Positions 5,401 through 7,917 of a stretch of DNA of 7,917 nucleotides are shown one piece after another. Both the position numbers and the translations under genes were made by a program. The stretch comes from CAYJFG01 sp964369405 (GTDB taxonomy: Bacteria; Bacillota; Clostridia; Oscillospirales; Acutalibacteraceae). The stretch is taken from positions 1 through 7,917 of the forward strand of contig CAYJGB010000052.1 of NCBI GenBank assembly GCA_964369405.1, written 5' to 3'. Below the pieces are notes generated by a model. The model searched no databases, was not told the DNA's origin, and saw only the letters and a list, made by a program, of their open reading frames with translations. Numbering within the stretch: the stretch's first letter is position 1; every line of letters starts with the position of its first letter.

Positions 5401-6457
5401 AATCAAAATTTCCATTGTAGAAATCTTCATTAGTTATATAGTAATAATTTATAATACCGTCTGAGTGAGAAAAAATCATTCCATTAGGTGTAGCAGTACT
5501 AAACATTAAGTTTGTCCCATCTTCTAAATTGGTTTCTTTATACTCTTCATTTGGAAAAATTAATACTTCTTTATCTATTTCTGGATTATACGCAACATCG
5601 CCTTTTTCTGATTTGTATTTGATTAAATATTTCTCTTCTTTTAGAGTTGTATCATCGTATGTAGTTGAATATAAACTATCAATGATTGATGAATTGATTT
5701 TTGTAAAGTACAAGGTGTCATCTAAAGAACTATAATAAGAATATTCTTTAGTTATGTCACTTGCAAATGGTTCATTAGTTTTATTATCAATATTGTATTT
5801 CATAAGACCCCAATTATTGTTTACGCTTGTTTCTGAATTATAACTCATATAGTAGAGTTGATTGTTTTTATAGTCAGTTAAACTTACTTGAGTGTCTTCA
5901 AGCTCTAACAAGATTTCTTCTGAGTTATTATTTAAATCAACTCTACTGATTATTCCAGTTGTAATCTCTTTACCTTCTTCTAAATCAAATGATGTCATAT
6001 CAAAGGCAACGTATAAATAATTACCCTGTGTAACTGCACTTGTCGGTATAACGATATTATCATTATTATTATATTTTTCTACAAGCTTTAACACTAAGTC
6101 TTGGTTAGAACCATCTAAATTCCTCTTATATAAACTTGCATCAATTAAAGATATAGTATAAAGAGCATCTCCTTGAGTAAAAAACAGATGGGCATCTGTA
6201 TATGCAAAACAATCATTATTGTCGTGTGAACATTCAGGCTTGTTACATAAAAAAGCAGTATTATGACTTTCGTAATCAAAAACTTTGAAATAACCAGATT
6301 GATTACTGAAAACAGCAGCAGTTTGAGTAGCAGTTATATCACTGGTAGGTTTAATTAAAGTAACATTAGTGTCAAATTCTTCTTTATTACTGCAACCAGT
6401 AATTAAAAGTATAGATAATATCAGTGTAATAGAAATAAGACTAAGAATTTTTTTCAT
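5384..6457 (-). CDS. Lipoprotein with CxxxxCxHxxxxC motif, possible beta-propeller (DUF5050-like)
   Basis: A 357-residue lipoprotein. The signal peptide ends in ITGC with Cys22 as the lipidation site. LCNKPECSHDNNDC at 70-83 places Cys71, Cys76, His78 and Cys83 close together. I recall this LCxKPxCxHxxxxC pattern from many lipoproteins of Lachnospiraceae and relatives, often next to ABC transporters. It could bind a metal or form disulfides. The rest is built of short repeats of the kind DALYTISLIDASLYKRNLDG, NQLYYMSYN, GLMKYNIDN and DDTLYFTK, as in DUF5050-type beta-propellers. It would face outward beside the exporter; the exact role is unknown. AAGGAG (6470-6465) with a 7-base spacer sets the start. 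The ATPase gene ends 15 nt upstream, so the two are tightly linked. Confidence 0.68.
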   Translation of the reverse strand: MKKILSLISITLILSILLITGCSNKEEFDTNVTLIKPTSDITATQTAAVFSNQSGYFKVFDYESHNTAFLCNKPECSHDNNDCFAYTDAHLFFTQGDALYTISLIDASLYKRNLDGSNQDLVLKLVEKYNNNDNIVIPTSAVTQGNYLYVAFDMTSFDLEEGKEITTGIISRVDLNNNSEEILLELEDTQVSLTDYKNNQLYYMSYNSETSVNNNWGLMKYNIDNKTNEPFASDITKEYSYYSSLDDTLYFTKINSSIIDSLYSTTYDDTTLKEEKYLIKYKSEKGDVAYNPEIDKEVLIFPNEEYKETNLEDGTNLMFSTATPNGMIFSHSDGIINYYYITNEDFYNGNFDFMKFN

Positions 6458-6472
6458 ATATTTACTCCTTTA

Positions 6473-7357
6473 CTATTCAAAATTATATAAATATAAATCT
6501 TCTAAAGTAGGACTTGTTTTTTCATAACTGTACTCAGTTGGTTTAATATCACTGACAATTCTAGCTATAGTTTTTTCACCACTATAGTAAAGGTTGCTGA
6601 TTTTAAATTTTTTCTGAATTTCTTTTAATTCATTATCGCTTTTAATATTTATTTCAAAAACTTTATCATCAATACTTTTACATAAATTATAATTGCTATC
6701 AGCTGATAATAATTTACCTTTCTTTAGCAGAAGTATTTCCTTTGAAATAAATTCTATATCAGACACAACATGTGTAGATATCAATACAATTTTATTTTCT
6801 GACAGTTCGCTTACAAAATTCCTAATTCGAATACGTTCTTTAGGGTCAAGTCCTGCTGTAGGTTCATCTAATATTAAAATCTTAGGGTCGTTTAAAAGTG
6901 CTTGAGCGATTAAAACACGTTGTTTCATACCACCTGAAAAAGAACCTATTTTCTTATTTGAAACATCACTCAAATTTACAGTTTCTAAAAGATTATCAAT
7001 TTTTACTTTAGCAACTTTCTTATTTATCCCTTTTAGAGCAGCCATATACCACAAAAATCTACTGGCAGTAAAATCATCATATAAACTTTGATGTTGTGGC
7101 ATATAACCAATAACATCACGATATTGTTTTTTTAAAGAATGTATATTTTCACCATTAAATAAAATTTCTCCACAATCCATATTTATATTTTGAGTTATTA
7201 TATTCATTAATGTACTTTTACCAGCACCATTAGGACCTAAAATACCATAAATACCAGAAGTTAGTTCAATAGAAAAATTATCGAGTGCTTTAATAGTTCC
7301 ATTTTTATATGTTTTACTTACACTTGTAATCGATAAACTTGAATCTTTTTTACTCAT
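6473..7357 (-). CDS. ABC transporter ATP-binding subunit of an exporter
   Basis: A 294-residue ATPase with all motifs needed to hydrolyse ATP: Walker A GPNGAGKST (41-49), Q-loop GYMPQHQ with Gln88, signature SFSGGMKQR (139-147), Walker B ILILDEP (160-166), D-loop GLDP (169-172) and switch His196 in ISTHVV. The C-terminal tail ends in SPTLEDLYLYNF, a pattern usual in ATPases of ABC-2 drug, lantibiotic and bacteriocin exporters. It should power the permease at 1198-3336. An in-frame ATG at 7396 would add 13 residues, but it has no ribosome binding site and falls inside a promoter candidate. AAAGGAG at 7377-7371 points to the 7357 start, although its spacer is a long 13 bases. That distance may be bridged by the overlapping mini-frame at 7365-7354. 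First gene of the operon. Confidence 0.9.
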   Translation of the reverse strand: MSKKDSSLSITSVSKTYKNGTIKALDNFSIELTSGIYGILGPNGAGKSTLMNIITQNINMDCGEILFNGENIHSLKKQYRDVIGYMPQHQSLYDDFTASRFLWYMAALKGINKKVAKVKIDNLLETVNLSDVSNKKIGSFSGGMKQRVLIAQALLNDPKILILDEPTAGLDPKERIRIRNFVSELSENKIVLISTHVVSDIEFISKEILLLKKGKLLSADSNYNLCKSIDDKVFEINIKSDNELKEIQKKFKISNLYYSGEKTIARIVSDIKPTEYSYEKTSPTLEDLYLYNFE

Positions 7358-7365
7358 GCAAACAT
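7354..7365 (-). CDS. Three-codon mini-frame (MFA) overlapping the ATPase start
   Basis: ATG TTT GCA TGA starts 5 bases after AAAGGAG, the ideal distance. Its TGA overlaps the ATPase ATG in the form ATGA. Ribosomes could start here, stop, and re-start on the ATPase gene. Such a tiny frame can also arise by chance; what supports it is that the ATPase start itself is unusually far from the only ribosome binding site. Confidence 0.25.
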   Translation of the reverse strand: MFA

Positions 7366-7370
7366 CAACA

Positions 7371-7377
7371 CTCCTTT
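7371..7377 (-). promoter_or_regulatory. Ribosome binding site of the ATPase gene
   Basis: AAAGGAG (minus strand) lies inside the frame of the longer ATPase version starting at 7396, which shows that the true start is downstream of it. It is 13 bases from ATG 7357 and 5 bases from the out-of-frame ATG 7365. Confidence 0.6.
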
Positions 7378-7388
7378 CTTTGTTATAT

Positions 7389-7415
7389 ATTATCATAATT
7401 ATATAAAAATGTAAA
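7389..7415 (-). promoter_or_regulatory. Operon promoter candidate
   Basis: On the minus strand TTTACA (7415-7410) precedes GATAAT (7394-7389) by 15 bp, or TAATAT by 17 bp. The boxes match in part only and the region is extremely AT-rich. A transcript would begin near 7380, just before the ribosome binding site. This agrees with the ATPase start at 7357 and excludes the one at 7396. Confidence 0.33.
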
Positions 7416-7668
7416 TATAAATTACATATAAATAATAAATATTTTACTAATAATGTAGAAAATTATATAAATTGGATAAAAATACAAAGGAACACATAAT
7501 TGATAAATGATATTAAATCAAGTAAAATAATAAATTTTAATACTAACTACAAGATTATAGATTTTTTAACATATAATAAGAAATGTATATTTTTATATGA
7601 ACTATAAGTGTTTTTCAAATTTGGCCAATTATAATTCGCTCTTTATATACCTAAAATTCAAAACATAC
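7416..7668. other. AT-rich spacer upstream of the exporter operon
   Basis: About 250 bp with no gene I can support and no clear terminator. The only symmetry noted is the 8-bp palindrome TTGGCCAA at 7621-7628, which has no loop or T tract. Regulatory sites for the operon could lie here, but I cannot identify one. Confidence 0.4.
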
Positions 7669-7912
7669 TTAATTAATCTCATTTTTATCATATAAACAAA
7701 CACCGTAACCGGTATCGATGTAGCAAGAGTAAATATATATTAGTATTAAATCGTTTAATTTGTTTTTCTAAAACTTGGATTTCTAAATTTTTACACAATA
7801 CATTAGATATAACATTACTATGTTTTTTAAAGATACTAAAAACTTTCGTTTGTGTATCATCTTTAATATTTTGTGTTATTGTTGTTTCATCTTTAGTTTT
7901 AGATATATCCAT
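7669..7912 (-). pseudogene. Short hypothetical gene, probably frameshifted, may extend past the window
   Basis: From ATG 7912-7910 an open frame of 74 codons ends at TGA 7690-7688. Its last fifteen codons include CTC, CGA and two CGG, odd for DNA this AT-rich, and give YLLLLHRYRLRCLFI. The neighbouring frame over the same bases reads YSCYIDTGYGVCLYDKNEIN with ordinary codons and stops at TAA 7671-7669. Removing one base from the AAA run at 7731-7733 joins the two. I therefore read it as one gene of about 80 codons broken by a one-base insertion, or as a sequencing error. The product, with a charged middle part (LEIQVLEKQIKRFN), is not recognised. Only five bases precede the ATG, so the start cannot be judged and the gene may begin outside. 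Confidence 0.4.
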
Positions 7913-7917
7913 TACTT

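Noticed and set aside
7358..7396. 13-residue N-terminal extension of the ATPase from ATG 7396
   Set aside because: No ribosome binding site precedes it, the gene's ribosome binding site lies inside it, and it overlaps a promoter candidate.
7621..7628. TTGGCCAA palindrome as an operator or terminator
   Set aside because: A single 8-bp palindrome without loop, T tract or repeat copies is expected by chance.
1..7917. CRISPR arrays, integrase, relaxase, rRNA or tRNA genes
   Set aside because: Read through for regular direct repeats, recombinase motifs and RNA gene signatures; none was visible.

Overview
The window is about three-quarters A+T, uses ordinary bacterial start and stop codons (TGA is a stop at 1198 and 7688), and carries AGGAGG-type ribosome binding sites. 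This fits a low-GC Firmicute, most likely a gut-type member of the Clostridia. Every gene I can support lies on the minus strand, so the biology reads from right to left.

Right edge (7669-7912): a short open frame that looks frameshifted and continues toward or past the edge. About 270 bp of very AT-rich spacer follows. Centre (7357 down to 1198): a five-gene unit with gaps of 15, 55, 80 and 1 nt. In order it encodes an ABC ATPase, a lipoprotein with a CxxxxCxHxxxxC motif, a small cationic cysteine-free secreted protein, a lipoprotein resembling LplA-type solute-binding proteins (DUF3502-like C-terminus), and a 712-residue ABC-2-like permease made of two fused halves. The ATPase and permease form a plausible exporter. 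The secreted protein is the natural candidate for its cargo or effector. The two lipoproteins would sit on the outer face of the membrane as accessory, receptor or self-protection factors. A perfect 16-bp inverted repeat brackets the small secreted gene, and each copy touches a predicted promoter element, so that gene may be controlled separately.

Left part (753-1197): no convincing gene. At about position 1140 the base composition changes sharply (about 12% G+C over 1141-1260, about 43% over 1021-1140 by hand count). The G+C-richer side holds hairpins, an 11-bp direct repeat and a run of CTCCG-like motifs at exact 10-bp spacing, then a minus-strand terminator. Left edge (1-752): the 5' part of an ArdA-like antirestriction gene with apparently two tandem domains, a type typical of conjugative and integrative elements.

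My overall reading is that an exporter/effector operon has been carried as cargo next to the backbone of an integrative conjugative element. The mobile-element context is inferred from the ArdA-like gene and the composition break; no integrase, relaxase or attachment site lies in the window.
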